Source: PALSA-1440 sp050011195
GTDB lineage: Bacteria; Verrucomicrobiota; Verrucomicrobiia; Limisphaerales; UBA8199
Reading direction: 5' to 3'
DNA length: 64,000 nucleotides
Assembly: GCA_050011195.1 (NCBI GenBank)
Contig: JBEKJO010000009.1
Location: 1-64,000, forward strand
The notes beneath the pieces were generated by a model. The model was not told the DNA's origin. It searched no databases and worked only from the letters and a program-made list of their open reading frames with translations. The translations under genes were made by a program, and so were the position numbers. Positions 15,614 through 23,471 of the stretch are shown here, piece by piece (within the stretch, counting starts at the first letter, position 1; every line of letters starts with the position of its first letter).

Positions 15614-17197
15614 TCACGGCGAGCGGAGGCGATAGTAACGGCGGGTATAGTTCGTCCACCGGGGATCGGTGAAATAGGAGGAGCCGTTGGTGAGGGTGTT
15701 CGTGCTCACCGGAGACCATATCTGATTGGCCAGATTCGTGCAGGCTTCGACCATAACGGAGATGTTCGTTGCCCAAGAGATGATGAAGCCGAAGCGGTTA
15801 GCGTTCACACCAAAGCTGGAGTTGTTAATTAGGATCAGCGGGTTCGGAAGCAACCATGGGGCGGTTTGAAGACCGTCGAAGGTCGGACCCCAGCCCGTAC
15901 TGCCCGGCAAGTAATAGACGGTGGGGTTGCTGTCACAGTTGAACACATCCAGAGCAAGGTTGGGGGCGTTCCCCTGGAAAAAGACTCCCGTCATGCTCGT
16001 GCAGCCTTCGAAGGCATAGTCCCCGATGTTGGTCACGCTGTTGGGGATCGTAATGCTGGTCAGGCTGGAGCAGGACTCGAACGCAGCTGCGCCAATGCTG
16101 GTGACGCTGTTGGGGATGGTAACGGTGTTCAAGCCGGTGCAGTTCCAAAACGCCGCGTACGCGATGCTGGTGACGCTACCGGGGATCGTGTAGCCGCTGC
16201 CCGCTTTGCCACCAGGATATTCGATGAGCGTGTTCGTGCTCTTGTCGAACAAGACCCCAGCCAGACTGCTATAGAGGAGATTATTTGTATCCACCGTTAT
16301 CGCAGTTAAAGTGTAGCAGTTAGCGAAGGCATCGAACCCAATGCTGGTGACGCTGCTGGGGATCGTAATGTTGGTCAGGCCGTAGCATTCAAAGAACGCA
16401 TCGAACCCAATGGTGGTGACGCTATCGGGGATCGTCACGTTGGTGAGGCTGGTGCAGTTAGCGAACGCCCCGTCCCCGATGCTGGTGACGCCGCCGGGGA
16501 TTGTGTAGCTTCCGGCTTTGCCGCCCGGGCACTCGACGAGGGTCGTCTGGCTCTTGTCGAACAGGACCCCAGCCAGACTGCTGTAGAGGAGATTATTTGT
16601 ATCCACCGTTATCACAATGAGGCTGAGGCAGCAAGAGAACGCATCGGGCCCGATGCTGATGACGTTGCTGCCGATCGTGGCGCTGATTAGGCTGCAGCAG
16701 CCACTGAACGCGCTGGCCCCTATGTTGGTCACGCTGTTGGGGATTGTAACGTTGGTCAGGCCGCAGGCACTGAACGCCATCTCCCCAATGCTGATGACGC
16801 TGTTAGGGATCGTAACGCTGTTCAAGCGGGTGCAGCCGCTGAACGCCAGATCGTCGATGTTGGTGACGCCATCCCCAATGGTAAGGCTGCTCATGCTCAT
16901 ACACATGTCGAACGCACCTTCCCCAATGCTGGTGACACTGTTGGGGATCGTAACGCTGGCCAGGTCAGAGTACTCCTGGAACGCAGAATCCCCGATGGTG
17001 GTGACCGGTAGATAATCCGGCTGGAAAATGCTCCCGACGTTGATCGTGCTAGGGATGGTCAAGTTGGTCACGGACCCGACGTATCCGGTGATGGTGACCG
17101 TGCCATTATTGGTCGTGAAGGTGAGTTGAGCTTGCAGTGCGGCGGGGAGCGTCAAGAGCAGCAGCAGGGGCAGCAGCAGTTTGAAACGCGTTTCCAT
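15614..17197 (-). CDS. Exported BspA-type leucine-rich-repeat protein
   Basis: 527 residues starting at METRFKLL with a clear signal peptide (poly-Leu, ending ALQA). It consists of about fourteen repeats of about 23 residues of the LRR_5/BspA type (pattern ITIPNSVTSIGxxAFxxC). Two insertions of a nearly identical segment, TVDTNNLLYSSLAGVLFDKS, give an internal duplication. It ends with the C-terminal beta-domain finishing YYRLRSP. BspA-like proteins mediate adhesion or binding outside the cell. The ATG at 17197 is preceded by a good promoter with no room for a leader. The frame continues upstream, but only through repeat DNA. Confidence 0.88.
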   Translation of the reverse strand: METRFKLLLPLLLLLTLPAALQAQLTFTTNNGTVTITGYVGSVTNLTIPSTINVGSIFQPDYLPVTTIGDSAFQEYSDLASVTIPNSVTSIGEGAFDMCMSMSSLTIGDGVTNIDDLAFSGCTRLNSVTIPNSVISIGEMAFSACGLTNVTIPNSVTNIGASAFSGCCSLISATIGSNVISIGPDAFSCCLSLIVITVDTNNLLYSSLAGVLFDKSQTTLVECPGGKAGSYTIPGGVTSIGDGAFANCTSLTNVTIPDSVTTIGFDAFFECYGLTNITIPSSVTSIGFDAFANCYTLTAITVDTNNLLYSSLAGVLFDKSTNTLIEYPGGKAGSGYTIPGSVTSIAYAAFWNCTGLNTVTIPNSVTSIGAAAFESCSSLTSITIPNSVTNIGDYAFEGCTSMTGVFFQGNAPNLALDVFNCDSNPTVYYLPGSTGWGPTFDGLQTAPWLLPNPLILINNSSFGVNANRFGFIISWATNISVMVEACTNLANQIWSPVSTNTLTNGSSYFTDPRWTNYTRRYYRLRSP

Positions 17198-17204
17198 GGA
17201 GGCG

Positions 17205-17232
17205 ATTATGCGCTCTTTGCGGGCGCTGGCAA
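17205..17232 (-). promoter_or_regulatory. Promoter of the leucine-rich-repeat gene, apparently leaderless
   Basis: On the minus strand, TTGCCA (17227-17232), a 16-base spacer and CATAAT (17205-17210). Only 7 bases separate the -10 box from the ATG, so transcription would begin at or next to the start codon. Confidence 0.45.
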
Positions 17233-17250
17233 GCACAAAATTCGAGGAAT

Positions 17251-17278
17251 TGGTGACTGGTGAGTGGTGATTGGTGGT
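17251..17278. repeat. Heptad tandem array (4 units, TGGTGAY family)
   Basis: TGGTGAC, TGGTGAG, TGGTGAT and TGGTGGT in direct succession, the same heptad family as the nine-unit array at 14086-14148. It lies just upstream of the leucine-rich-repeat gene promoter. Confidence 0.75.
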
Positions 17279-17441
17279 TGGAAGGGGTCCCCACCCGAGG
17301 GGCGAGTGGGGACTTTGCGGGGGCGGGGAAAGCGCCGCTGGCGCGGCGCAGTCCAAGACTAGAATTCCTCGCCACGGGTGCGGTCGCCCCAGGCCATGCG
17401 GACACCGGTGCCGCCTTTGCCGTGATAGTAGGTCACCCCAG

Positions 17442-17468
17442 CCCTCTCCCCTTCGGAAGGGGAGAGGG
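17442..17468. repeat. Perfect 12-bp palindrome with 3-base loop
   Basis: The arm CCCTCTCCCCTT (17442-17453) pairs with AAGGGGAGAGGG (17457-17468). There is no T tract on either side, so it is a REP-like hairpin and not an intrinsic terminator. Apart from this hairpin, a heptad array, a gene relic and two promoters, I see nothing in 17198-17852. Confidence 0.7.
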
Positions 17469-17672
17469 GGAATCTTCGGCAGATTTCCGGCGAACCGGGG
17501 TTCATAGGGAGGGGGAAATCGCCGGCAGGTTTATGGCGAAGCAAGGTTCATGGGGAGCTTCGACCTCCAATGTTGGACGCGCATCGGGGCCACAAACCGA
17601 TTAAGATTAAGAACGGCAGATTCAGGGGAAGGGTCAACCTCTGATTGAACCAAGGCTTTGCCGGAGGGGAGG

Positions 17673-17776
17673 TCAAGGGATAAGCGACTGGTAAAACCGA
17701 GGCGTGCCGGTGTTCGGGTCGGTAAAACTGAAATTGGTCTGGGTGTTGGAAACCGTGGCCAGCGTGGCCCGTGCTG
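17673..17776 (-). pseudogene. Relic duplicate of an exported-protein C-terminal tail
   Basis: The minus strand reads SNTQTNFSFTDPNTGTPRFY and then a stop at 17673-17675. This closely matches the tail encoded at 18540-18645 (SNTQTNFSFTDLDTRTPRFY) at both the DNA and protein level. Nothing homologous extends further upstream. The two copies lie in the same orientation on either side of the gene at 17853-18458. Confidence 0.6.
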
Positions 17777-17802
17777 CTTGAGTTGGATACCCCTTTTCGC
17801 GG

Positions 17803-17832
17803 TTGACATCCGCGGCCTGGGGTGGCTAAATC
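17803..17832 (+). promoter_or_regulatory. Sigma-70-type promoter for the gene at 17853
   Basis: A perfect -35 TTGACA (17803-17808), an 18-base spacer and -10 TAAATC (17827-17832), 20 bases before the ATG. Confidence 0.5.
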
Positions 17833-17852
17833 AATGCCAAGAGCATCTTCTT

Positions 17853-18458
17853 ATGAAAAAGTTTTTTGTATTATTGGCGCTCTCGGTGTGCTGCATGCTC
17901 AATGCGGCAGAAACATCCACCAATCTGTTATCCATCTCGCTGGTTGACAACTCGGGGTATCTCTCACGGACCTTTGTCAAGACGCCCGATCAGATTATAT
18001 CCCCGCCCGTGCTTGCCGATAGAGATTTTGTGGCCTTTGACACAACGAATCAGACCTTTGCCATCACCCCTGAAGCTGCAAAACGACTGGCCCGGGCGAT
18101 TTGGGCGCTGGGGAAAAAATATTCCCCCGGATGGAGCGGGGAGGCCGCTCCCTATGTCTATTGGAACGGCACTTACGACTTAATCCCAACGCCCGTTCCA
18201 TTTGTTCTCCAAGTTTCGGGCGAGACGATCTACAGGGGTATATTTAACACAATAACCTCTTCCGATTGGGTCTCGGGACCGGCCATGCTTGCCGACCAGG
18301 AGTTCATAGCCACCAATTTGACCAACAACGTGACATTTTCCATCCAGGCTGGTTACCCGCTGCCGTATGGACTCGGAACCGGAGGTGGGGTGGATCGGCG
18401 CGGTGATAAACGGATCGTTGCGGCCGTCCAAAAGTTGTTTGCGCATGAAAAGCGGTGA
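17853..18458 (+). CDS. Exported protein with two similar halves, unknown function
   Basis: 201 residues from MKKFFVLL, with a signal peptide ending near residue 20 (MLNAAETS). Two similar segments (SPPVLADRDFVAFDTTNQTF at about 50 and SGPAMLADQEFIATNLTNNV at about 150) suggest an internal duplication. The linking stretch PFVLQVSGETIYRGIF faintly recalls the periplasmic P1-type domain of SecD, where a similar segment precedes an SAPVI-like motif. This is a weak resemblance, not an assignment. The gene is flanked by direct copies of an unrelated C-terminal tail and has its own promoter, so it may have been inserted here. Confidence 0.6.
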   Translation: MKKFFVLLALSVCCMLNAAETSTNLLSISLVDNSGYLSRTFVKTPDQIISPPVLADRDFVAFDTTNQTFAITPEAAKRLARAIWALGKKYSPGWSGEAAPYVYWNGTYDLIPTPVPFVLQVSGETIYRGIFNTITSSDWVSGPAMLADQEFIATNLTNNVTFSIQAGYPLPYGLGTGGGVDRRGDKRIVAAVQKLFAHEKR

Positions 18459-18539
18459 ACGATGGGCTGGAGCCAACGCTGGAAACCAAGCGCAGCCCGT
18501 CAACCGCATAGGCCCAACCTTCCCGCCTCCAAGGGGCGG

Positions 18540-18884
18540 TCAAGGAACCGTCAACCGGTAAAACCGAGGCGTGCGGGTGTCCAGGTCGGTAAAGCTGAAA
18601 TTGGTTTGGGTGTTGGAAACCCAGGTCAGCGTAGCCCACACGGGAAGGTTCGTGCTGGATTGGACATTATAGACGACGTTGGTCAATCCGGCCCAATGCA
18701 GGGTGGCAACCAGGTTGGTCGCGGTCACCGTGAGCACCGGGCGGGGCACAGTGAATACTGTCCACTCCAATCGCACCACGCTGTATTCCGGGATGGTGAC
18801 GGAATTGGTCGCGGTCCCGGTTTGGATGAGCGCCGGGCTGCTTTGCGGAGAGGTGTTGGTGGCGCTGGGGTCGCTGCCCGTCAC
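18540..18884 (-). pseudogene. C-terminal remnant of an exported glycosidase-like protein
   Basis: About 114 codons with no plausible start; only a GTG directly after the stop of the upstream gene would serve. The first half (SSPALIQTG, then TIPEYSVVRLEW) resembles the C-terminal beta-sandwich of alpha-L-arabinofuranosidase-type glycosidases. The second half is the tail domain ending RFYRLTVP. The catalytic part is missing and replaced by the lipid A deacylase-like gene immediately upstream. It is best explained as a truncated gene; a real short protein is possible but less likely. Confidence 0.5.
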
Positions 18885-18885
18885 C

Positions 18886-19602
18886 TTAGAAAACCCAGGT
18901 CAGGCCGCCGCTGAACAAGAACGAATTCACACCGAGGTCGGGGGTTTGAATGCGCGCATTGGACAAGTGGATGTAGCGCGCCTGGAATATGAAGGCCAGT
19001 TTTTGCCGCAAAACCCAGCGAAAGCCGGGTCCTGCCTGGAGATTAAACTCGAAGGTGGTGCTCAAGTCCGGATGCCCAATGTCGGTGGCCGTGACGCCTG
19101 CGCCGCCGTCAAAAAATGGGTCCAGCGACGAGTTTGGCAGGAAATGATAGCGCACGATCGGCGTAAGCCCCACCAGGTAGGCGGTATCGGGGCGAAACTG
19201 TGCGCCACTCCAAAACTCGCCGGCCAATTCCACGTGGCGGAGAAACGGCACTTCCGAAGCCGAGAGCTTTCCTACGTGCAGCGTGGCGGCGGTGAGGTGA
19301 TGGGCTTCGGTGGTACCCATGGCACTCACGCCGAAGCCGGCGCCCAGAGTGAAGCCAATGTTCCAGTTTGTGGGCAGGAACGCAGGCGGCTCGGGAAGGG
19401 CTGGCGACGCAGGCACTGCCGCAAGACTCAGCGTGGGCGAAAGGGAAGGCGAGTCTTGAGCCGGAGCGGAGCACACCCAAAGCGAGATTACAAGGGCCAG
19501 GAATCTTTTGAGGGATTCAGGGTTGAGGCCAGGGCTGCTGGGGGCGGGATGCGAGTTCAGCTCGGGGCCTCGAACATTAGCGAGAATGTGCGGATATTTC
19601 AT
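18886..19602 (-). CDS. Outer-membrane lipid A deacylase (PagL-like) family protein
   Basis: 238 residues. A hydrophobic signal region (FLALVISLWVCSAPAQ) precedes a Pro-rich stretch and an eight-stranded beta-barrel-like domain with alternating hydrophobic strands. The C-terminal strand region contains IHLSNARIQTPDLGVNS. This matches the PagL/acyloxyacyl-hydrolase signature HxSNA, in which His and Ser are catalytic, and the chain ends in an aromatic residue as outer-membrane proteins do. PagL removes the 3-O acyl chain of lipid A; here the assignment rests on this motif and the barrel pattern. The expected catalytic acid is not clear, as D replaces E in the segment after the motif. The start ATG has no Shine-Dalgarno sequence. 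Confidence 0.65.
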   Translation of the reverse strand: MKYPHILANVRGPELNSHPAPSSPGLNPESLKRFLALVISLWVCSAPAQDSPSLSPTLSLAAVPASPALPEPPAFLPTNWNIGFTLGAGFGVSAMGTTEAHHLTAATLHVGKLSASEVPFLRHVELAGEFWSGAQFRPDTAYLVGLTPIVRYHFLPNSSLDPFFDGGAGVTATDIGHPDLSTTFEFNLQAGPGFRWVLRQKLAFIFQARYIHLSNARIQTPDLGVNSFLFSGGLTWVF

Positions 19603-19636
19603 CTTTCAAGGGGAAATGAGGAAGGCCAAAATGGTA

Positions 19637-19765
19637 ATTCTGGATTGGGGGTGTCTCCATGACTCAACCGACCACAACAGGTTGTGGTAGAGGCGTGCAT
19701 CCAGACCGCAGTACACGCTGCCCGTGAGCCGTGGTTGAGTCAAAGGGACACGCAGATTCTGGATT
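19637..19765. mobile_element. MITE-like inverted-repeat element flanked by 10-bp direct repeats
   Basis: Arms at 19651-19669 and 19733-19751 pair over 17 of 19 positions, counting one G-U. Inside are two further hairpins, ACCACAA-CAGG-TTGTGGT at 19671-19688 and GCGTG...CACGC at 19693-19718. The whole unit is bounded by identical direct repeats ATTCTGGATT (19637-19646 and 19756-19765). No coding sequence is inside. It could be a non-autonomous element with target duplication, or a structured RNA. Confidence 0.5.
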
Positions 19766-20017
19766 TCACATCACAGACACGCGAATACTGCTGGAGTTTC
19801 TCAACCGGGGGTTGGCTTGTCCACCGGGAAAACGGCATGATGCAGACGCCAAGGCATCTCCGGAAGAACGTGCGGTGCACTTGTTACGGCGGGTTGAACG
19901 GTCAATCCGTTAAAGACCCGATGCCCCATCCGTATTGATCGGAAGTGCGCCTGAGACGTTACTGGAGCAGGGTCTTGGCAGCCGTTCTGTTTCCAGGCGG
20001 CTTCATGGTTAGGTTGG
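19766..20017. other. Non-coding stretch with hairpin-rich sequence upstream of a terminator
   Basis: No convincing gene in about 250 bases. Plus-strand hairpins include CAACC-GGG-GGTTG near 19802-19814, and a nested stem near 19891-19919 in which GGGT pairs with ACCC around AACGG-TCAAT-CCGTT. A plus-strand terminator follows directly, although no plus-strand gene ends here. A small non-coding RNA is possible. The remaining bases to the dihydropyrimidinase stop (20051-20215) show nothing. Confidence 0.3.
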
Positions 20018-20050
20018 GAGCGGTTCAGGAAACTGAGCCGCTCTTTTTTT
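20018..20050 (+). terminator. Intrinsic terminator on the plus strand
   Basis: An 11-bp stem, GAGCGGTTCAG (20018-20028) with CTGAGCCGCTC (20033-20043) including one G-U, a GAAA tetraloop, and seven T residues at 20044-20050. It is well formed only on the plus strand. Confidence 0.85.
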
Positions 20051-20215
20051 ATTGATTGTGAGAGAGCCGTTCCCACCCCGAATCCAACCTCACCATTTGC
20101 TTGACCAAAGCGGTGATGTTTGCTTAGCCGATGGCGCTACGCGATTTTGCATGGAATTACAGCACCTTCATGCAGATGGTTTGTCAACGGATCCTCGAAG
20201 GAGAGCAAAGGGGAA

Positions 20216-21598
20216 TCAGAAATGATTCGGCTCGCGCTGGAGGAATTGGCCGCGGCCGGTTTGACCGACGAATTTTCCGTCACGGACGGCTACCTGGCCG
20301 CGGAGGGTGACCACGCTCGGGCGGCCTTCGATGGGCAGGCCCTCGAACGGATTGTAATCCACGTTCATGGTTTGGGTTTTGACCGAGAGCGTGCCGCGAT
20401 AGTTCGGGTCATAGACGACCAGGTCAGCGTCGCTGCCGGGCTGAATGGTGCCTTTGCGCGGGAACAGGCCGAACAACTTCGCCGCCTGGGTGCTGGCGAC
20501 CTCGACGAAGCGGTGCAGGTCGAGCCGGCCACGCTGGACACCGTAGGTGTAGAGGACCTTCACGCGGTCTTCCAGCGAGGGAATGCCATTGGGGATCAGC
20601 GTAAAATCTCGTTCGCCCATCCGCTTCTGCGTGGCAAAATCGAACGGGGCGTGGTCGGTCGCCAGGGTGCTGACCAGGCCGTCGCGCAGGCCGTTCCACA
20701 AAATATCCTGATTGCGCTTATCGCGCAGCGGGGGCGACATCACGAACTTGGCGCCCTCGAAATTCGGGCGTTCGGCGTAGGTTTTGTCGGTGACGAGGTA
20801 CTGAATGAGGGTCTCGACCCAGACTTTCACGCCCGCCAGCTTGCCCGCGACGGCCTCCCGCAGAGCTTCCTCGCAGCTCGTGTGAACGATATAGACGTGC
20901 GCGTCGAGGAGCTTCGCGAACGTCATGAGGTGATGAACGCCTTCGGCCTCGACCAGGGGCGGGCGGCTGTCGTGATGCCATTCGGGGCCGGTTTTGCCTG
21001 CGGCCAGCAGCATCTGCTGGAGTGCCAGGACCAGGTCAGCATTTTCGCAGTGCGCGGTGGTAATAACGCCGAGTTTCTTGGCCAGGTGGAGCGTCTGGTA
21101 GAGTTCGTCGTCGGTGACGCCCAGGGCGCCTTTGTAGGCGAGGAAGATTTTGAAGCTGCTGAGGCCGCGTTTGATGATCTCCGTGAACTGCTTCTCGGCC
21201 CCTGCATCGTAGTGCGTCACGCCCATGTGAAAGGTGAAGTCGCAGGCGCAGTGGCCCTGCGCTTTGCCCAGCCAAAGTTCAAACGCCGCCAGCGGTTCCT
21301 CCGTCCGCCCGGGGCAAATCATCTCGATAAAGGTCGTCGTGCCGCCGACGAGCGCCGCGCGGCCTGCCGTTTCGTGGGTGTCCTTGGCGAAGGTGCCCAT
21401 GAACGGCAGATAAACATGGACGTGCGGGTCGATGAACCCGGGGAAGATGTATTTGCCTTTGGCGTCGATGACCTCCGCGCCCGGAGGGGGCTGGAGGTTG
21501 CGGTCAATGCGCGTGATGGTTTCGTTCTCACACCAGATGTCGGCCTTGTAGCGGTCGCTGGCGGTGATGATTTCGCCGTTCTTGATGAGGAGTGCCAT
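20216..21598 (-). CDS. Dihydropyrimidinase (D-hydantoinase family)
   Basis: 460 residues, the normal length. Cytosolic zinc amidohydrolase that opens 5,6-dihydrouracil/dihydrothymine to the N-carbamoyl beta-amino acid. All metal ligands are visible: H59 and H61 (DPHVHVYLPF), the carboxylated lysine K150 (SSFKIFLAYKG), H183 (TAHCEN), H239 (VHTSCEEA) and D315 (ATDHAPF). The neighbourhood (preT/preA reductase and beta-ureidopropionase) supports the pyrimidine role over a hydantoinase role. A promoter lies so close to the ATG that the mRNA is probably leaderless. Confidence 0.92.
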   Translation of the reverse strand: MALLIKNGEIITASDRYKADIWCENETITRIDRNLQPPPGAEVIDAKGKYIFPGFIDPHVHVYLPFMGTFAKDTHETAGRAALVGGTTTFIEMICPGRTEEPLAAFELWLGKAQGHCACDFTFHMGVTHYDAGAEKQFTEIIKRGLSSFKIFLAYKGALGVTDDELYQTLHLAKKLGVITTAHCENADLVLALQQMLLAAGKTGPEWHHDSRPPLVEAEGVHHLMTFAKLLDAHVYIVHTSCEEALREAVAGKLAGVKVWVETLIQYLVTDKTYAERPNFEGAKFVMSPPLRDKRNQDILWNGLRDGLVSTLATDHAPFDFATQKRMGERDFTLIPNGIPSLEDRVKVLYTYGVQRGRLDLHRFVEVASTQAAKLFGLFPRKGTIQPGSDADLVVYDPNYRGTLSVKTQTMNVDYNPFEGLPIEGRPSVVTLRGQVAVRDGKFVGQTGRGQFLQREPNHF

Positions 21599-21604
21599 AG
21601 CTTA

Positions 21605-21633
21605 TCTTTAATGCGAAGAGTGGTTTAGATCAA
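21605..21633 (-). promoter_or_regulatory. Promoter of the dihydropyrimidinase gene, apparently leaderless
   Basis: On the minus strand, TTGATC (21628-21633), a 17-base spacer and TAAAGA (21605-21610). The -10 box ends 6 bases before the ATG at 21598, which puts the expected start of transcription on the start codon. Confidence 0.5.
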
Positions 21634-21704
21634 TTGCTTTGAAAGGCTGCGCGGCGAGAAAGCGGGAGCTTGTCATGTGCTTTGGCAGGTAGTAGCTTGT
21701 CGGC

Positions 21705-21914
21705 ATGATCGTAGATCAGATTCGAGAGCGGCTGCATAATGGGTTTCAGCCCTTTGCCCTTCAACTGTCCAACGGAAAAAGACTTGCGGTGCCACATCAG
21801 GACTTCATTGCGGTCCACCCCAGAATGGTGGTGGTCATTGACCAAAAGGGGATCTCCCATACTATCAATCCGCTCCACATCGTATCCATTGACGAGGCGC
21901 AGGCGAAGGAATAG
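21705..21914 (+). CDS. Small conserved-looking protein, unknown function
   Basis: 69 residues. The pattern MIVDQIRERLHNGFQPFALQ, then LSNGKRLAV, PHQDFIAVHP and a C-terminal INPLHIVSID matches a family of about 65-75-residue beta-rich proteins that I associate with Planctomycetes and Verrucomicrobia. Members start with (M)xxDQIRxLL...PFQPF and have no assigned role. It sits between two minus-strand catabolic genes and points the other way. No Shine-Dalgarno sequence is present. An unlinked or regulatory function cannot be distinguished. Confidence 0.65.
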   Translation: MIVDQIRERLHNGFQPFALQLSNGKRLAVPHQDFIAVHPRMVVVIDQKGISHTINPLHIVSIDEAQAKE

Positions 21915-21965
21915 AAGCCAGGACGATCTCCCGGTCCAGACCCCAGTCTGCCGATCTTTGCCGCT

Positions 21966-23465
21966 TCACTTCTTCGGCTCGCGGTACCATACATCCCCCT
22001 CGCCATAGCTGAACCAGCGGCTCATGGTCACTTTCAACTGCGTAAAGAACTGAATGCCTTCTTTGCCCTGCATGTGGAGGTCGCCGAAGAAGGACTCGTT
22101 CCAGCCGTTGAACGGGAACCAGGCCATCGAGGCGGGCACGCCGACGTTGATGCCCACCATGCCGCACTGGATGCGGTGTTTGAATTCGCGCGCGGCTTTG
22201 CCCGAGCGCGTGAAAATGGAGGCGCCGTTGCCATAAGGCGAGCGGTTGGCCAGCTCAATGGCGGCGTTGAGGTCGGCCGTGCGCATCACGCTGAGCACGG
22301 GGCCGAAGATTTCCTCGCGCATTATGGTCATGCCGGGCTGAACCTCGTCGAGCACCGTCGCGCCGAGGAAATAGCCGTTGGGAGCGCCACCCACTTTGAC
22401 CCCCCGGCCGTCGGCGGGGATGCTCGCGCCTTCTTTGACGCCGAGTTCGATCAGTTCCGTCACGCGCTCGCGATGCTGCCGGGTGATGACTGGGCCCATG
22501 TCCGGCTGCGGCTCGCGATCGGTGGGGCCGATCTTTATTCGGCGCGCGGCCTCGACCAGCGACGGCAGGACCGTTTTGGCCGCCTCACCGACTACCACGG
22601 CGGTGGAGCCGGCCATGCAGCGTTCGCCGGCGCAGCCGAACGCGGCTTCGATGACGCCGCGGACGGAGTTATCCACGTCGGCGTCGGGCATCAGCAAGAC
22701 GAAGTTCTTGGCGCCGCCGTTGGCCTGGACCCGTTTGCCGTGTTGGGTGCCGGTTTGGTAAATGTAGCGGGCGATGGGCGTGGAGCCGACAAAGGAAACG
22801 GCTTTCACCTTGGGATGCTTGAGCAGCGCATCAACGCATTCCCGTCCGCCGTGGACCAGGTTGAGCACGCCTTTGGGCAGCCCAGCCTTCTCCAACAATC
22901 CGGCGACCTTGATGGCCGTCAGCGGAACCTTCTCGCTGGGTTTCAGCACGAAGGTGTTGCCGCAGGCGATGGCCACCGGATACATCCAGAGCGGCACCAT
23001 GCAGGGGAAATTGAACGGCGTGATGCCGGCACAGACGCCCAGCGGCTGGCGAATGGTTTCGCAATCAATGCCGCGGGCGATGTTCTCCAACACCTCGCCC
23101 ATCAGCAGCGACGGCACGCCGCACGCGAACTCGACCATCTCGATGCCGCGCTTCACGTCGCCGCGGGATTCGACGAGCGTCTTGCCATGTTCCCGCGTGT
23201 TGCTCTTGACCAGGTCCTCGAAATTCTCCTCCAGCAGCGCCTTGAACCGGAAGAGAATGCGCGCGCGGTCGGTCGCCGGTGTTTCCCACCAGGCGGGAAA
23301 TGCCGCCGCCGCGGCTTCGACGGCCTCATCCACGTGCCGGGCTGTGCATAGGGGCGTTTGGGCGATGACTTCGCCGGTGGACGGGTTGTGGACGGGGGTG
23401 GCGGACAGGTTGGCGAGGCGGCTCCATTCGCCGCCGATCCACACCGGGCAAGTAGCTGAATCCAT
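21966..23465 (-). CDS. mmsA: CoA-acylating methylmalonate-semialdehyde dehydrogenase
   Basis: 499 residues, ALDH superfamily. Converts methylmalonate semialdehyde to propionyl-CoA, or malonate semialdehyde to acetyl-CoA, with NAD+ and CoA. The nucleophile is C283 in GERCMAGS. The segment QANGGAKNF, with Asn in place of the general-base Glu of hydrolytic ALDHs, is the hallmark of the CoA-dependent MmsA/IolA branch. In context it would process the carbon skeletons from beta-alanine and 3-aminoisobutyrate, the products of uracil and thymine breakdown, and feed propionyl-CoA to the prp genes 2-5 kb away. Confidence 0.92.
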   Translation of the reverse strand: MDSATCPVWIGGEWSRLANLSATPVHNPSTGEVIAQTPLCTARHVDEAVEAAAAAFPAWWETPATDRARILFRFKALLEENFEDLVKSNTREHGKTLVESRGDVKRGIEMVEFACGVPSLLMGEVLENIARGIDCETIRQPLGVCAGITPFNFPCMVPLWMYPVAIACGNTFVLKPSEKVPLTAIKVAGLLEKAGLPKGVLNLVHGGRECVDALLKHPKVKAVSFVGSTPIARYIYQTGTQHGKRVQANGGAKNFVLLMPDADVDNSVRGVIEAAFGCAGERCMAGSTAVVVGEAAKTVLPSLVEAARRIKIGPTDREPQPDMGPVITRQHRERVTELIELGVKEGASIPADGRGVKVGGAPNGYFLGATVLDEVQPGMTIMREEIFGPVLSVMRTADLNAAIELANRSPYGNGASIFTRSGKAAREFKHRIQCGMVGINVGVPASMAWFPFNGWNESFFGDLHMQGKEGIQFFTQLKVTMSRWFSYGEGDVWYREPKK

Positions 23466-23471
23466 GGGGAG

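Noticed and set aside
17442..17468. Intrinsic terminator at the 12-bp palindrome
   Set aside because: There is no T tract on either side and no gene ends there on either strand.
17658..17852. Upstream extension of the gene at 17853
   Set aside because: The extra codons lie over a relic tail on the other strand and over the promoter; the ATG at 17853 begins a proper signal peptide.
19647..20050. tmRNA, SRP RNA or RNase P RNA
   Set aside because: The hallmark sequences (tRNA-like T-arm with CCA, SRP GGAAG core, RNase P P4 consensus) are absent.
19801..20076. 91-codon minus-strand frame over the terminator region
   Set aside because: It would run through the palindromic terminator stem, has no start signal and no protein-like composition.
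22074..23351. 425-codon open frame opposite mmsA, and similar ones opposite rpoB (40583-42967) and preT (30312-31691)
   Set aside because: All overlap genes with conserved catalytic motifs on the other strand and show no signals of their own.
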